A stretch of DNA of 49,735 nt from Hymenobacter frigidus. GTDB taxonomy: Bacteria > Bacteroidota > Bacteroidia > Cytophagales > Hymenobacteraceae. A program made the position numbers and the translations under genes. The notes beneath the pieces are model-generated. The model searched no databases. It worked only from the letters and a program-made list of their open reading frames with translations, and had not been told where the DNA came from. Of the stretch, positions 1 through 7,883 are shown piece by piece. Positions within the stretch are counted from its first letter, which is position 1. Every line of letters begins with the position of its first letter. The DNA is taken from positions 1-49,735 of the forward strand of contig NZ_BMGY01000035.1 in NCBI RefSeq assembly GCF_014640435.1. Direction: 5' to 3'.

Positions 1-460
1 TTCCTTTTCTGGCTACCTCTCTACTTGAGAGGCAGTGCAATCATACAAGAGAATAGGGTGATATTACTAAGTTCTCGTTGGTGAAATTGATAGGGCTTCA
101 TGTAGCCAATGCTGGAGCGGCGTCGCTCGTGGTTATAAAAGTCAAAATAATCGGCGACGCTGGCCTGCGCATCGGCTAAGTCGGCAAACACGGGCCAGTC
201 GCGGGCTTCGAGCACCTCGGTTTTGAGGCGGGACCACAGACTTTCCGCTTGCGCATTGTCACAGCATTCGCCGCGCCGACTGCCGACTGTGCGAGAACCG
301 GGCCTGGACGTCGCGTAGCAGGGCCTTGTAAGCATTGCCCACGTACTGCCCGCCCTACCGGGTACGACCCCGGTCGGAATGAACGATGAGGCCGGGGGCG
401 GGCCGTTGGGCCAGCAGCGGCCGCTGCAATGAGCTATTGACCAGGGCATTGGGCATATCA
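1..460 (-). mobile_element. IS3-family insertion sequence remnant (3' part of OrfB)
   Basis: Only the last third of an IS3-family OrfB transposase can be read, on the minus strand. The segment SRRGECCDNAQAESLW carries the catalytic Glu region of the DDE integrase core, and it is followed by the usual YFDFYNHERRRSSIGY tail. The part before it (HSDRG, GNAYKALLRD) lies in another frame, so there is at least one frameshift near 275. A 15-bp insert with an in-frame stop lies at 355-369. Homology to the better-preserved copy at 6094-7397 fades near 460, where the element is cut; its other end may lie left of the window. It is non-functional. Seen directly: motifs and frame breaks. Inferred: family membership. 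Confidence 0.85.
355..369 (+). repeat. 15-bp insert, copy 1 of 3
   Basis: CTACCGGGTACGACC is inserted between the codons for HSDRG and GQY of the transposase. The same 15 bases occur at 6431-6445, at the homologous site of the second IS3-family copy, and inverted at 6320-6334. It contains the odd-length palindrome TACCGGGTA and, read on the minus strand in the transposase frame, brings in a TAG stop without changing the frame. Confidence 0.8.
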
Positions 461-461
461 A

Positions 462-926
462 CCCAGCACCTGCCCCACGTCCTCGCTGAATACCAACCGG
501 ACCGGTGGCTCACCGGCACCGCCGTCGGACTGGCCCCCGCGGACCTGACGCATCTCGCCCAGCACCTGGCCGCCGCCCCGGGACTCCCCGTTCTGGACCC
601 GCCCCTCTACGGGCTGCTGGCCCTGCACCTGGCCCAGCACCGCCTCCAAACCAGCGAACTGGCAGCCTTGGCGCTTCGCAATGGCACGTCGAAAACCAGT
701 CATTAAGGCAGCGCGCGTCACGCGGGCCCTCAATTGAGACACAAGGACTCTTGCGCGCAACTCCATCCCAACTCGCGCGTACGGGATGCACCCGCCTTTG
801 CCCGGCGTCTCGTTCGCCGCACAACTGGTGGTTGGAAGCGCCCGGCGGATGGCTCAAACCAGGGACCCAGATTGCATCACGCTACCGACGACTTATCCGA
901 AATCAACGATTTTATAAAATATTCCC
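462..926. other. Region upstream of katG, no recognised gene
   Basis: An open frame on the plus strand ends at 706. Its in-frame sequence (LTHLAQHLAAAPGLPV, LHLAQHRLQTSELAAL) is leucine/alanine-rich and could be the 3' end of a lost gene, but I recognise no family and it starts inside the IS remnant. From 707 to 926 I see no gene. The AT-rich stretch at 908-925 just before the katG start is probably its leader. No clear TAnnTTTG promoter box was found. Confidence 0.4.
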
Positions 927-3221
927 ATGAATAACCTAAGCCCCGACAAGACCGATACCAAGACGTTCGAAATGACCGGCCAATGCCCCTTCGGCGGTGA
1001 CCGCATCGGCGGCGCGGTGGGCACGCCGCCAGCCCTGTCCGACTGGTACCCCAACCGGCTGAAGGTGGAGCTGCTGCATCAGAACGGTGCGAGCGCCAAT
1101 CCACTCGGCGACGACTTCGACTACGCCCAGGCTTTCAACGCCATTGATTTGGAGGCGCTGAAGCAAGACATCAAAACCCTCCTGACTTCTTCGGTCGCTT
1201 GGTGGCCGTCCGATTACGGCAACTATGGCCCGCAGATGATTCGGATGGCCTGGCACTCCGCCGGCACCTACCGCATCGCCGACGGCCGGGGCGGCGCCGG
1301 GGAGGCGCTGATGCGCTTCGCGCCCATCAACAGCTGGTGGGACAATGGCAACACCGACAAGTCGCGCCGGCTCATCTGGCCCATTAAGCAGCAGTACGGC
1401 AGCGCCCTCTCCTGGGCCGACCTTATCGTGCTGACCGGCAACTGTGCGCTGGAAATCATGGGCTTTCCCACCTACGGTTTCGCCGGTGGCCGCCACGACG
1501 CCTGGGAGGCCGACAACGCCACCTACTGGGGCCCCGAGGTGTGGGACCCCAAGAACGTGACCTCGTTCGACAGCATGGTGATGCGCGACAAGCGGTGGCG
1601 CGGCCGCAACGGCGATGCGGACTATGACCTCGAAAACCCGCTGGCTGCCACGCACCAAGCGGTAATTTACGTGAACCCCGAAGGCCCTTACGCCAACGGC
1701 GACCCGATGGGTTCGGCGCGCGACATTCGCGTTTCTTTCTCCCGCATGGCCATGAACGACGAGGAAACCGTGGCCCTGATTGCCGGCGGCCACGCCTTCG
1801 GCAAGAGCCACGGCATGGTGAAGGCGGATGAAATCGGGGCCCCGCCCGAGATTTCGCCGATGGAGGCGATGGGCTTTGGCTGGCACAACCCCAAGGGCCC
1901 GGGCAACGCCGAATTCACGATGACCAACGGCATTGAGGGGAGCTGGACGTCAAACCCGACCCAGTGGGACAACGACTACCTCGAAAACCTGTTCAAATAC
2001 GAATGGGAGCAGACCAAGAGCCCGGCCGGCGCGCTACAGTGGACCCCGACCGACCCGAACGCGTCGAAAACGCCCGATGCGCACATCCCCGGCCAGTTGA
2101 ACGCCCTGATGATGATGACGACCGACATTGCGCTGAAGGTCGACCCCGACTACCGCCAGGTCTGCGAAAAATTCCTCCACGACTTTGACGCGTTCACCCA
2201 AGCCTTCTCCAAGGCCTGGTACAAGCTGACCCACCGCGACATGGGGCCGCGTGAACGCTACCTCGGCTCCGAGAAGCGGAACGACAACGACCTGCTCTGG
2301 CAGGACCCTATCCCGCTGGCTGACTACGCGCTGGTCGACGCAGCGGATATCGCGGCCCTGAAGCAATCCATCCTGGCGTTGCGCATTTCCCCCTCCGACC
2401 TGGTGTACACCGCCTTTTCCGCCGCGGTCTCGCATCGGAGCAGCGACAAGCGGGGCGGCGCCAATGGCGGGCGGCTCGCGCTGGCCCCGCAAAAGGACTG
2501 GGCGGTCAATCGCCGGACCGTACCGGTAGTCGTCGCGTTGCGCACGTTGATGGCGGAATTTAACGGCCAGCAGACGGGTGGCAAAAAGGTCTCGCTCGCC
2601 GACCTCATCGTGCTGGGGGGCTGCGCCGCGCTCGAAAAAGCGGCGGCCGATGCGGGCATCGCGACCGCTGTTCCCTTCACGCCGGGCCGCCGCGATACGA
2701 CGCAGGAATTCACTGACATCGAGATGTTTACGTGGTTGAAGCCCGTGGCCGACGGGTTCCGCAACTACCTCGACGACGGGTTCGCGGAAATTTCGCAGGG
2801 CGTGGCCCCGGAGGAATTGTTTCTTGATAAGGCGCAGCTCCTCTCGCTCACTGCCCCGGAGTGGGTCGCGCTGGTGGGAGGCCTGCGGGCGATGAACGCC
2901 AACCACGACGGCTCCGCGCACGGCATCTTTACCGACCGCGTCGGCGTGCTGACCAACGACTTCTTTACCGTGCTCACGAGCATGGACTTCGAATGGACGA
3001 AAGCGGACGCGCAGGGCATGACCTTCTCGCTCGACGACCGCGCGACGGGGGAGCAGCGCTTTACGGCGACGCGGGCGGACCTCGTGTTCGGCGCCAACAG
3101 CCAGTTGCGCGCGGTCGCGGAAATTTACGCCGGCAGTGATGGCCATCCGCGCTTCCTAAAAGCGTTTGCGAAGGCGTGGGATAAAGTGATGATGCTTGAC
3201 CGCTACGACGTGAAAGTCTGA
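927..3221 (+). CDS. katG: Catalase-peroxidase KatG
   Basis: A bifunctional haem enzyme that breaks down hydrogen peroxide (catalase) and oxidises organic donors (peroxidase). The 764 residues cover both tandem peroxidase domains, a normal length for the family. The distal pocket reads MIRMAWHSAGTYR (Arg106, Trp109, His110). The proximal haem ligand is His289 in GGHAFGKSHG. The Trp-Tyr-Met crosslink needed for catalase activity is predicted from Trp109, Tyr248 (VIYVNPEGP) and Met274, with the same 26-residue Tyr-Met spacing as in E. coli KatG. The second, haem-free domain fills the C-terminal half. There is no signal peptide, so it should be cytoplasmic. The ATG at 927 is the first in frame and follows an AT-rich leader. 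It stands alone between debris and a repeat. The gene appears intact. Confidence 0.97.
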   Translation: MNNLSPDKTDTKTFEMTGQCPFGGDRIGGAVGTPPALSDWYPNRLKVELLHQNGASANPLGDDFDYAQAFNAIDLEALKQDIKTLLTSSVAWWPSDYGNYGPQMIRMAWHSAGTYRIADGRGGAGEALMRFAPINSWWDNGNTDKSRRLIWPIKQQYGSALSWADLIVLTGNCALEIMGFPTYGFAGGRHDAWEADNATYWGPEVWDPKNVTSFDSMVMRDKRWRGRNGDADYDLENPLAATHQAVIYVNPEGPYANGDPMGSARDIRVSFSRMAMNDEETVALIAGGHAFGKSHGMVKADEIGAPPEISPMEAMGFGWHNPKGPGNAEFTMTNGIEGSWTSNPTQWDNDYLENLFKYEWEQTKSPAGALQWTPTDPNASKTPDAHIPGQLNALMMMTTDIALKVDPDYRQVCEKFLHDFDAFTQAFSKAWYKLTHRDMGPRERYLGSEKRNDNDLLWQDPIPLADYALVDAADIAALKQSILALRISPSDLVYTAFSAAVSHRSSDKRGGANGGRLALAPQKDWAVNRRTVPVVVALRTLMAEFNGQQTGGKKVSLADLIVLGGCAALEKAAADAGIATAVPFTPGRRDTTQEFTDIEMFTWLKPVADGFRNYLDDGFAEISQGVAPEELFLDKAQLLSLTAPEWVALVGGLRAMNANHDGSAHGIFTDRVGVLTNDFFTVLTSMDFEWTKADAQGMTFSLDDRATGEQRFTATRADLVFGANSQLRAVAEIYAGSDGHPRFLKAFAKAWDKVMMLDRYDVKV

Positions 3222-3883
3222 GGCCGATGCCTTGGTGCGGCAGGCTAGGGCCTTGGGTGCGGGGCAGCTGACCAGCCAATCAGTAGATGTTCGCTTCCCG
3301 GCACGTCCAAATTGCCCTACGTGGGTCGAAAGCCAACGGTCAAACGGAGATACTGCCCAAAGTTGGGAACAAAGCGCGTTGGCGCTTCGCCAAGTAGCAT
3401 CAAAGGCAGCCTCGTGACGCTGCTGGTGTACGTACTCGTCTAAGCAGTCGCGCTTAAGTAACCGTAGTCAACCAAAAAGAACGTCATTCCGAGCTTGCCG
3501 AGGAATCTTGCTGGAGTCATCCGCGCCGCCCACTGGCGCGAGCGAGATTCCTCGGCAAGCTCGGAATGACGTTCTTCTTTATCCGGTTACTTATGCGTGG
3601 GCACTTAAGCCTGCCGGGCACGAAGCTGAACCAACCCTGTCCCGCCTCGTCCCGGTGCACTGCCCGGCCGCGCTGCTACCCGTAGGCCTGTTGCGGCGGC
3701 AGCTAAAAAAGCTGGTACCCCCGCACCAACTCATGCGTATTTAATCTCATTTACCGCGATGCGGTGGTGGCCCGGGTCTTCCGGCACATCGGATTGCCTT
3801 CGCAAGCGCCCAAGCTGCGCGGCAAGCAGCCAGCAGTTCTTTCCGGCGGATTTCCCCCGCTCCGTCTCCCAACCTCCCTTTTT
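3222..3883. other. Intergenic region between katG and the Rieske-reductase gene
   Basis: About 660 bases without a convincing gene. It contains the long inverted repeat at 3477-3576. The frame of the next gene is open upstream to about 3720 and reads a short phrase (RDAVVARVFRHIGLPSQAP) that faintly recalls the C-terminal tail of IS91-type transposases; this is too short to call. Nothing else was recognised. Confidence 0.5.
3477..3576. repeat. Long dispersed-type palindromic repeat
   Basis: Two 36-bp arms (3477-3512 and 3541-3576) are reverse complements with one mismatch and enclose a 28-base GC-rich loop. The core is GTCATTCCGAGCTTGCCGAG. As RNA the mismatch would be a G-U pair, so the whole could fold as one long hairpin. 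From memory, similar GTCATTCCGAG palindromes occur in many copies between genes in Bacteroidota genomes, like REP elements elsewhere. It may also end katG transcription, although no T-tract follows. Confidence 0.8.
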
Positions 3884-5467
3884 ATGGATGCAGCTCCTCC
3901 GCTCCCCGGCCCCGATTTCGGCACAGCCGGCATCGCCCTCCCCGACCTGGCCGAAGGGGCCCTAATCCGCGGCCACGCCCACGGCGAGCCGGTGCTGCTG
4001 GTGCGGCGCGGCGACGAGCTGCTGGCCGTCGGGGCATTGTGCACCCACTTCGGCGCGCCGCTGGAAACGGGCCTGCTCGTGGGCGACACGGTGCGCTGCC
4101 CCTGGCACCACGCCTGTTTCAGTTTGCGCACCGGCGAGGCCCTGCGGGCCCCGGCCCTCGACTCGCTGGCTTGCTGGACGGTGGAGCGCCGCGACGGGCG
4201 GGCCTACGTCACCGGCAAGCAGGAGCGCGACCCGCTAGCTCCGTTGTTGCCCGCCGCAACCGCGCCAGCGGGCCACCCCAAAACCATCGTAATTGTCGGA
4301 GCCGGTGGGGCCGGCAGCGCTGCCGCCGAGATGCTGCGCCGCGAAGGCTACCGGGGCCGCCTGACGCTCCTCGACGGGGAAGCGGAGGTGCCCTACGACC
4401 GGACAAATCTTTCCAAAAGCTTTTCCCCCGACGACGAGCAACAGATTCCCCTGCGCCCGGCGGGCTTTTACGCCGACCACGGCATTGACCTGGTGCAGGG
4501 CGAAGTAGTCTCTCTGGACGTGAGCGGCCGCCGCGTGCTGCTGGCCGACGGCTCCGCCCACCCGTACGAAGCGCTGCTGCTGGCCACCGGGGCCGAGCCG
4601 GTGCGGCTGGACATTCCCGGCCACGACCGGCCCCACGTGCACGTACTGCGCTCCCTGACCGACCACCGCGCCATTATGGCCGGGGCCGCCCACGCCCGGC
4701 GGGCCATGGTGCTGGGGGCCAGCTTTATCGGGCTGGAAGTGGCGGCCGCGCTGCGGGGCTTGGGGCTGGAAGTGCACGTAGTGGCCCCCGACGAAGTGCC
4801 GCTGGTCAAGGTGCTGGGCCCGGAGCTGGGCGCGATGGTGCAGGCGCTGCACCAGGAAAAGGGCATCGTGTTTCATTTGCAGCAGACCGCCACCGCCATC
4901 GAAGCCGACGCGGTGGTGCTCAAAAACGGCGAGCGGCTGCCCGCCGACCTGGTGGTGGTGGGTATCGGGGTGCGCCCCCGCCTGGCGCTGGCCGAGGCCG
5001 CCGGCCTGGCCCTGGACCGGGGCGTGGTGGTGGACGAGTACCTGCAAACCAGCGTGCCCGGCATCTACGCTGCTGGCGACATAGCCCGCTGGCCCGACCC
5101 GCACACCGGCGAGCGCATCCGGGTGGAGCACTGGGTGGTGGCGCAGCGCCAGGGCCAGACGGCCGCCCGTAACCTGCTGGGCCAACGGCAGCGGTTCGAC
5201 GCGGTGCCCTTCTTCTGGAGCAAGCACTACGACCTCTCGATTCGCTACTCCGGCCACGCCGAGCAGTGGGATACGCTGGCAGTGGACGGCCCGCTGGCGC
5301 AGCGGGCGGGGAACGTGGCCTTCGTTCGGCAGGGCCAGACCCGGGCGGTGGCCAGCGTGCAGCGCGACCTGGACAACCTGCGGGCCGAAGTGGCGCTGGA
5401 GGCGCCCGACGAAGCCGCCACCGGCCAGCCGCGGCCCCCGACACCTGCTCCGCCGGCCGGCCGGTAG
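3884..5467 (+). CDS. Rieske [2Fe-2S] - FAD/NAD(P) reductase fusion (AIF/ferredoxin-reductase type)
   Basis: A single polypeptide of 527 residues. Residues 10-110 form a Rieske domain with cluster ligands Cys53-Thr-His55 and Cys72-Pro-Trp-His75. It is followed by a pyridine-nucleotide-disulphide-type reductase: the FAD-binding loop IVIVGAGGAGSAAAEML, the NAD(P) loop VLGASFIGLEVAAAL, and the second FAD motif GIYAAGDIARW. This order matches AIFM3-like and ferredoxin-reductase-like proteins, which pass electrons from NAD(P)H through FAD to an iron-sulphur centre. The physiological acceptor is unknown. The ATG at 3884 starts exactly before the Rieske domain; the open frame further upstream has no family character, so the longer start was rejected. 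No signal peptide is seen, so it should be cytoplasmic. It has no operon partner. Confidence 0.88.
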   Translation: MDAAPPLPGPDFGTAGIALPDLAEGALIRGHAHGEPVLLVRRGDELLAVGALCTHFGAPLETGLLVGDTVRCPWHHACFSLRTGEALRAPALDSLACWTVERRDGRAYVTGKQERDPLAPLLPAATAPAGHPKTIVIVGAGGAGSAAAEMLRREGYRGRLTLLDGEAEVPYDRTNLSKSFSPDDEQQIPLRPAGFYADHGIDLVQGEVVSLDVSGRRVLLADGSAHPYEALLLATGAEPVRLDIPGHDRPHVHVLRSLTDHRAIMAGAAHARRAMVLGASFIGLEVAAALRGLGLEVHVVAPDEVPLVKVLGPELGAMVQALHQEKGIVFHLQQTATAIEADAVVLKNGERLPADLVVVGIGVRPRLALAEAAGLALDRGVVVDEYLQTSVPGIYAAGDIARWPDPHTGERIRVEHWVVAQRQGQTAARNLLGQRQRFDAVPFFWSKHYDLSIRYSGHAEQWDTLAVDGPLAQRAGNVAFVRQGQTRAVASVQRDLDNLRAEVALEAPDEAATGQPRPPTPAPPAGR

Positions 5468-5533
5468 CGCCCGCGGCGCACCCGGGATGCGGAGGCGCGC
5501 TGTGGTCCTTTCCTTCGCTACACGCGTCGCCAC

Positions 5534-5770
5534 TCACTTTATAGCGAGTGTATCCACCGCTACCCATGGCGTGAGGCAAGCGGGAAAAACCTTTTCATCA
5601 AGAGAAGGCACCACCAGCCCTGCGTAGCCATCGGGCCGCAGCAGGTAGAGGGTACCCGGCGTCTCCTGGTCGGCGGGGGCTATTTCCGTCAGGGGCAACC
5701 CGTGCGCGCGTGCCCACGCGGCGGTAGCCTCCGGGCCGGGGGCGGCGCAGAATACCTGCCAGCCCGGCGT
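5534..5770 (-). pseudogene. C-terminal fragment of a flavin-dependent (PheA/TfdB-type) monooxygenase
   Basis: Only about 80 residues remain, beginning near TPGWQVFCAAPGPEA and containing TLYLLRPDGYAGLV. This resembles the thioredoxin-like C-terminal domain of aromatic-ring FAD monooxygenases, where an LLRPDGY-type motif is common. The FAD- and substrate-binding domains are missing. The similarity stops near 5770, just where a Tn3 transposase fragment on the other strand begins, so a rearrangement removed the rest. The family call rests on a short motif and is tentative. Confidence 0.45.
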
Positions 5771-6074
5771 GCGGAGGGCCTGGCTCTGGTTTGGCAGCGA
5801 AGGCGTCAGCCGCCGCAAGCAGCCGCAAGCTCAAAGCGAAACGGCCCGGTGCCTGACGCTGCTGACCAACTGCGTGCTGCTCTGGAACACGGTGTACAGG
5901 CAAGAGGTGTTGCGGCAACGACAGGCCGGGGGCTGCCCCGTCAACGAAGCGCACTCCGAATACCTTTCGCCCAGCCGCTGCGAGCACATCAACCGACTCG
6001 GCAAACACTCCTTCACCAACCCGGCGCAACTCGACCCTTCGCACCGCCGTCCACTCCGACATTCCGGTGACTAA
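5769..6074 (+). pseudogene. Tn3-family transposase TnpA, C-terminal fragment
   Basis: The peptide reads RAWLWFGSEGVSRRKQPQAQ, then CLTLLTNCVLLWNTVY, and CPVNEAHSEYLSPSRCEHIN followed by RLGKHSF. These match the conserved C-terminal end of Tn3-type TnpA proteins (normally about 950-1000 residues). Everything before it, including the catalytic residues, is absent. No terminal repeat of a Tn3 element is visible. The fragment abuts the monooxygenase remnant on the left and lies 20 bases from an IS3-family end on the right, which marks a rearrangement hot spot. Confidence 0.85.
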
Positions 6075-6319
6075 ATGGCTTAGCGTATAAATCTGAGGTG
6101 GTCCATTTAGGCTGGACAGTTTAGGGCAGTGGTTTTAAGTAATTGTCGATGAGCGTGATACGGCGTCTGGTAGCCAATACTGGAGTGCAGGCGGTCGTGA
6201 TTGTAGTAGTCAAAATAGTCGGCGATGCTGGCTTGCGCGTCGGCCGGGTCGGCAAACACGGGCCACTCGCGGAGTTCGAGCACCTCCGTTTTGAGGAGGG
6301 ACCAGAGGCTTTCGGCTTG

Positions 6320-6334
6320 GGTCGTACCCGGTAG
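6320..6334 (-). repeat. 15-bp insert, copy 3 of 3 (inverted)
   Basis: The same CTACCGGGTACGACC, read on the minus strand, sits between the codons for ECYDNA and QAESLW, next to the catalytic Glu. It adds the in-frame residues LPGTT. The other IS3-family copy at 1-460 has no insert here, so this one is specific to this copy. Confidence 0.8.
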
Positions 6335-6430
6335 GGCATTGTCGTAGCATTCGCCGCGGCGGCTCTGCGAACGCACGGCCCCGTGCCGGTGCAAGAGGGC
6401 GCGGTAGGCGTTGCCGCAGTACTGGCCGCC

Positions 6431-6445
6431 CTACCGGGTACGACC
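6431..6445 (+). repeat. 15-bp insert, copy 2 of 3
   Basis: CTACCGGGTACGACC lies between the HSDRG and GQY codons of OrfB, at the same position as in the remnant at 355-369, and brings an in-frame TAG on the coding strand. Confidence 0.8.
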
Positions 6446-7019
6446 GCGGTCGGAGTGGACGACAAGGCTTGGAGTGGGCGACTGGGCGAAAAAGGCCTGC
6501 TGCAAGGCCGTGGTGACCAACTCTTCCGGCATCGTGGTCGCCACGTGCCAGCCCACCACGTGCTTGGTACACCTCATAAATAGGCCCAGTCGCCGTTGGC
6601 CAGGAGCAGGTACGTGATGTCGGACACCCACACCTGGTTGGCCCGGGTGGGCTTGGGCTGGTCCAGCAAGCGGTTGGGAGCGCAGCGCAGCCCGTGCGTG
6701 GAGTCGGTCGTGCGTGGAGTGTAGGCCTTGGGTTGGAGCGCCTGCAGGCCCCGGCGGCGCATGGCCGTGCGCAGGCGCTGCCGACCCACGGCGTACCCGT
6801 TCTGGCGCAGCGCAACTTGCAGCCGGCGGGTGCCATAACGGCGCTGGTGTACCCCAAAGGTCTTGACCGAGGCTGTTTCCCAAGCCGGCGTTTGCTGGTC
6901 CACCGCCCGCTGCTGCCCCGTTTGCCACGCATAATACCCACTGGCCGGCACCCCGAGCACGGGGCAGAGCCGCCGCACCGGGTAGTGGCCGCGCTCGGCA
7001 GCGATGAAGCGGTAGCGGC

Positions 7020-7346
7020 TCATTGGTCCGGCGTCTGCGAGATAACGCGCCTCAAGCGTTTGCTGGCGATGGCTTTTTTTAAAATGTCCAGCTCCTGCGC
7101 CTGCCGCCGGGCCAGGACCCGCAGCTGGCGCAGTTCGGCGGCCGTGGCCGGGTCCAGCGCCGCCCCCAATGCGGCCGTCCCCGGCGTTTGGGCGGCCTTT
7201 TGCCACTGGTAGATGCGTTTGAGGTCGATGTTGAGTGCCCGGGCGGCGGCTTGGGTCGAGCGGCTTGGGCCGGCCAGGCGCACGGCTTCGGCGCGGAAGG
7301 CCGCATCGTACGTGCGGCGGTTGTCGGGTTTTCGTGTGTCTTTCAT
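7020..7346 (-). CDS. IS3-family transposase OrfA (HTH_Tnp_1)
   Basis: This 108-residue protein has a helix-turn-helix (RRTYDAAFRAEAVRLAG followed by AAARALNIDLKRIYQW) and a C-terminal leucine-zipper-like helix (ELRQLRVLARRQAQELDILK), the usual OrfA layout for binding the element's inverted repeats. The frame is intact, unlike orfB downstream. The start ATG at 7346 lies 26 bases inside the right inverted repeat. Confidence 0.9.
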   Translation of the reverse strand: MKDTRKPDNRRTYDAAFRAEAVRLAGPSRSTQAAARALNIDLKRIYQWQKAAQTPGTAALGAALDPATAAELRQLRVLARRQAQELDILKKAIASKRLRRVISQTPDQ

Positions 7347-7397
7347 GACGAAGGAGAGGTGCCACCCTGCTCTGTCCAGATTAACTAGACCACCTCA

Positions 7398-7817
7398 GGT
7401 TACCATAGTCGGCCCGTTGACCTTGAACATTCAGTCCTCAAAGGAGGGCACCTTGAAGCGCGGGTGGCCGACGTTGGACAAGTCAAAGAGCTCGGTGGGA
7501 ATACCAATCAGGTTGCGGTCCACCAGGTCATTTTCGTTCAGGTCCTGCGTGGCAGCAATGGCCCACTCGCCGGGCGGCAGCTGAATGGGGTACACGACCT
7601 TATTACTACCCGCGGGCTTGATGTGCTTGAGCAGCGTGTACTGGTTGCGGACCAGGAAATTGGCCTTCACGTTGTAGAAGTACAGCTTCAGGGTAGCCTG
7701 AGCGGAAGGCAGCTTGGTCACGACCACGGTCACCGTCGTGGTGGCCGCAGTAGGAGGCGGAGCAGTAACCGGCAGCAGGTTGGCAGCAGCGAGCCAGGCA
7801 AATTTGAATAAGGTCAT
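7398..7817 (-). pseudogene. DUF2141 secreted protein, 3' end broken by a nonsense codon and an IS
   Basis: The readable 128 residues (stop at 7431) start with a hydrophobic segment and contain the family pattern LPPGEWAIAATQDLNENDLVD, then NLIGIPTELFDLSNVG and FKVPSFED. DUF2141 proteins normally continue past SFED with a final beta strand. Here the next codon is TGA, but the same frame then reads MFKVNGPTTMVT up to the IS3-family end at 7397. So an in-frame nonsense mutation came on top of loss of the last residues to the IS. It is the third gene of the copper operon, 66 bases after the oxidase. Its role is not established; the family is often exported. The truncated form may still be made. 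Confidence 0.75.
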
Positions 7818-7883
7818 AACAGGAAGGCAAACGGTGAATAATCCACTGATGTGTAAGCGACTGGCCCTGAGGTGGGCACCAAC

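Larger units (their letters stand above)
6107..7023 (-). pseudogene. IS3-family transposase OrfB, broken
   Basis: It begins MSRYRFIAAERGHYPVRRL with the HTH_21-like start, then the rve integrase core: first Asp in WVSDITYLLL, second Asp in VVHSDRG, Glu in NALPGTTQAESLW. Its ATG overlaps the stop of orfA by four bases (ATGA). The frame is lost after GDWAYL near 6575 (missing codons before TKHVVGWHV), stopped again inside the 15-bp insert at 6431, and carries five extra codons (LPGTT) between DNA and QAES. It ends with the normal YYNHDRLHSSIGYQTPY tail. It cannot make an active transposase without recoding. Confidence 0.88.
6094..7397 (-). mobile_element. IS3-family insertion sequence, nearly full length but decayed
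   Basis: The element is 1,304 bp long, bounded by 26-bp imperfect inverted repeats at 6094-6119 and 7372-7397; both begin TGAGGTGGTC and end CTGGACAG. It carries orfA and orfB on the minus strand. OrfB has a short deletion or frameshift near 6575, a 15-bp insert with a stop at 6431-6445, and a second inverted 15-bp insert at 6320-6334. The flanks (AAATC on the left, GGTTA on the right) show no target duplication, so at least one flank was exchanged after insertion. The right end interrupts the DUF2141 gene. Confidence 0.88.

Noticed and set aside
3720..3883. IS91-type transposase tail before the Rieske-reductase gene
   Set aside because: Only about 20 residues look similar and nothing upstream supports it.
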